Shown here: positions 62,379-64,000 of the stretch, one piece after another
Position numbering within the stretch: the first letter of the stretch is position 1
How the letters are laid out: each line of letters begins with the position of its first letter
Origin: an uncultured Winogradskyella sp.
Lineage (GTDB): Bacteria > Bacteroidota > Bacteroidia > Flavobacteriales > Flavobacteriaceae
Assembly: GCF_947501905.1 (NCBI RefSeq)
Contig: NZ_CANMXL010000003.1
Coordinates: 248,001-312,000, forward strand
Direction of reading: 5' to 3'
Length of the DNA: 64,000 nucleotides
Notes under the pieces: generated by a model
Database searches by the model: none
What the model saw: the letters and a program-made list of their open reading frames with translations, nothing else
What the model was told of the DNA's origin: nothing
Program-made: the position numbers and the translations under genes

Positions 62379-63437
62379 ATGATAGAAGATAAAAACCCAC
62401 AAAGAACACCATTGAGCGAACTCGGTGAGTTTAAACTCATTGAGCACTTAACAGAACAATTTGAAATAAACCATAAGTCTACAGTTAAAGGGATTGGAGA
62501 TGACGCTGCTGTTTTAAGCCCTGAAAAAAAACAAATAGTTGTTACTACAGATTTATTAGTTGAAGGTGTACATTTTGATTTGAGTTATGTGCCTTTAAAA
62601 CATTTGGGATATAAGTCGGTTATGGTCAATTTATCTGATGTATATGCTATGAATGCCATGGCCACACAAATTACAGTGTCTATTGCTGTATCTAATCGTT
62701 TTCCGCTTGAAGCTTTAGAAGAGTTATATGAAGGTATTGAAACAGCATCTAGAATGTATAATGTAGATGTTATTGGAGGAGACACAACCTCTTCTACTTC
62801 TGGACTTATCATTTCTATTACTGCTATTGGTGAAGTAGATGAAGAAAATGTTGTGATGCGCTCAGGAGCAAAACCTAATGATTTATTAGTCGTTACAGGT
62901 GATTTGGGAGGTGCTTATATGGGCCTTCAAATTTTAGAACGTGAAAAAGAAGTCTTTAAAGTTAACCCACAGAGTCAGCCAGACTTATCCATGTATACTT
63001 ATATCGTTGAGCGTCAATTAAAACCTGAAGCTCGTAAAGACATTATAGATTTACTTAAGCAACTCGAAGTAAAGCCTACAAGTATGATTGATATCAGTGA
63101 TGGTTTATCTTCTGAAATTATGCACATATGCAAACAAAGCAATGTTGGTGTAGATGTATACGAAAATAAAATTCCGTTAGATCCGCAAGTTATTAGCACC
63201 TGTGAAGAATTTAATATAGACAGCACTACTATTGCTTTAAACGGTGGTGAAGATTATGAGTTGTTGATGACTATAGCTCAAGAAGATTTCCCGAAAATCA
63301 AAGGGAATCCTAATTTAACGGTTATTGGTTATATGACTGAAGCTGACCGAGGTTTACATTTAGTAACTAGAGCAGAAACTAAAGTGCCAATCATAGCGAA
63401 AGGTTGGAAAAATTTCAACGATAAAGAAACGGAATAA
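62379..63437 (+). CDS. thiL: Thiamine-phosphate kinase
   Basis: 352 residues of the PurM/ThiL fold: GIGDDAAVLSP, VVTTDLLVEGVHFDLSY, GYKSVMVNLSDVYAMNAMA, VIGGDTTSS, MIDISDGLSSEI, ALNGGEDYELLMT. It phosphorylates thiamine phosphate to the diphosphate with ATP. It has its own -7 box and ends exactly where the convergent small zinc-ribbon gene ends. Confidence 0.93.
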   Translation: MIEDKNPQRTPLSELGEFKLIEHLTEQFEINHKSTVKGIGDDAAVLSPEKKQIVVTTDLLVEGVHFDLSYVPLKHLGYKSVMVNLSDVYAMNAMATQITVSIAVSNRFPLEALEELYEGIETASRMYNVDVIGGDTTSSTSGLIISITAIGEVDEENVVMRSGAKPNDLLVVTGDLGGAYMGLQILEREKEVFKVNPQSQPDLSMYTYIVERQLKPEARKDIIDLLKQLEVKPTSMIDISDGLSSEIMHICKQSNVGVDVYENKIPLDPQVISTCEEFNIDSTTIALNGGEDYELLMTIAQEDFPKIKGNPNLTVIGYMTEADRGLHLVTRAETKVPIIAKGWKNFNDKETE

Positions 63438-63701
63438 TTAGGCAGCTGAAGTATTAAATCTTTGTGCATTCATTCTAGATAATTTATTAGAATAAATTTT
63501 TGCTAGTGTAGCATTTATCTCTTTGAATTTTGGTGTAAGTTCAGTAAGTCTACCATTACTATTGGTTGTTAATTGCTTCTTACAACAAGAGCATGTATAT
63601 TCTTTAACATGATGCGTCACTTTTTTAGTGACTTTATAATTATGACCAAAAAAATCGCAATATAGTTTCAATGGAGTAATCGCTGAAGTAGATTTTTTCA
63701 T
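63438..63701 (-). CDS. Small zinc-ribbon protein (copy 2)
   Basis: 87 residues: YCDFFGHNYKVTKK, then KEYTCSCCKKQLTTNSNGR, then a helical tail. The C..FGHN / CxxC layout is shared with 56983-57201. It ends base to base against thiL. Function unknown; a nucleic-acid-binding role is possible but not shown. Confidence 0.65.
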   Translation of the reverse strand: MKKSTSAITPLKLYCDFFGHNYKVTKKVTHHVKEYTCSCCKKQLTTNSNGRLTELTPKFKEINATLAKIYSNKLSRMNAQRFNTSAA

Positions 63702-63762
63702 AATTAGTTAGATTTGGAATGACTAACATAATTAAAAAATCAAATTAAAACGCTAAAACGTA

Positions 63763-64000
63763 TTATTTTTCGCTAAAACGCTTTAAAAAGTAAGATAATT
63801 CTTGTTTATTTTCAATATGACTCATATGCCCACCTGAAAATAGTTCTATTTTTATGGTTGTATCCTCTACTTTCTGCAATACTAATTCTTGATTATAAAT
63901 GGTGTCTTTTTCTCCTATTATAATTACTTTTTTTCCTGTGATACTTGTAAGTGTTTCAAATCTATCTGGTCTTATGGCCATGCCTTTATGTGCAGCAATA
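63763..64000 (-). CDS. Alpha/beta hydrolase, 5'-truncated by window edge
   Basis: The C-terminal part of an alpha/beta hydrolase; the frame remains open to base 64000, upstream of an internal ATG at 63981. VIIIGEKDTIYN carries the likely acid and GGHMSHIENKQEL the catalytic histidine. The nucleophile lies outside the window. The substrate is unknown. Confidence 0.65.
   Translation of the reverse strand, partial: IAAHKGMAIRPDRFETLTSITGKKVIIIGEKDTIYNQELVLQKVEDTTIKIELFSGGHMSHIENKQELSYFLKRFSEK

Noticed and set aside
1..64000. CRISPR arrays, insertion sequences, rRNA operons
   Set aside because: No regularly spaced repeat array, no transposase with terminal repeats, and no rRNA sequence was seen.

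Overview
The window is chromosomal DNA of a marine-type member of the Flavobacteriaceae (Bacteroidota). The evidence is low G+C, promoters of the Bacteroidota type (TTTG ... TAnnTTTG), a PorP/SprF type IX secretion protein, OmpA proteins with thrombospondin type 3 repeats, many 'LxxC' lipoproteins with acidic tails after the cysteine, a long-form PurF, and clade-restricted families (DUF3078, DUF2480, IPExxxVDY). The genus cannot be fixed by eye; Winogradskyella, Psychroserpens, Olleya and relatives are plausible.

Layout. 1-1.5 kb: lipocalin-like repeat lipoproteins, the first truncated by the window edge. 1.6-6.5 kb: minus-strand polyamine operon (arginine decarboxylase, agmatinase, deoxyhypusine-synthase-like protein) followed by a NUDIX hydrolase and small proteins. 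6.5-16.4 kb: accessory region. It holds a tyrosine recombinase with an excisionase-like partner, an orphan cytosine-5 DNA methyltransferase resembling the DNMT3 type, a probable HUH Rep protein with a 4-fold beta flower protein and a small membrane protein, a DUF2188 protein, a structured intergenic segment, another lipocalin-like lipoprotein, and a three-gene set: XRE regulator, PD-(D/E)xK nuclease fused to an ImmA/IrrE protease, and a TIGR04141/DUF6119-like protein. Palindromes with a CGGA...TCCG core stand before the regulator and before the operon. This set is the best candidate for an undescribed, possibly defence-related, system. A tRNA-Ala(GGC) follows at 16.8 kb.

17-28 kb: alpha/beta hydrolase, AddB-like nuclease, two tandem OmpA/TSP3 proteins, glycine C-acetyltransferase, AddA-like helicase-nuclease and superoxide dismutase. 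A 457-bp gap then carries two 50-nt direct repeats, each next to a hairpin. 29-34 kb: purF, a PfkB kinase, a START protein, RNase H and purN. 34-38.4 kb: acpP-fabF-rnc, an IPExxxVDY protein and pyk. 38.5-45.7 kb: PD40 lipoprotein, VOC protein, dinB, CYTH protein, PorP/SprF, EEP-family protein, hflX, DUF3078. 45.8-56.8 kb: Fe-S assembly block, sufA-like, sufB, sufC, sufD, sufS, then sufE and a DUF59 protein, with a metallo-beta-lactamase-fold hydrolase, lipoproteins and an M43 metalloprotease inserted, followed by an HMG-CoA-synthase-family protein and DUF2480.

57.3-62.3 kb: a surface/periplasmic operon of a choice-of-anchor B protein, a beta-propeller-like repeat lipoprotein, an MbnP-family protein and a di-haem cytochrome c peroxidase; the last two look like an MbnP/MbnH-type copper pair. 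62.4-64 kb: thiL, a small zinc-ribbon protein and the C-terminus of an alpha/beta hydrolase. Most of the window outside 6.5-16.4 kb is ordinary flavobacterial core genome.
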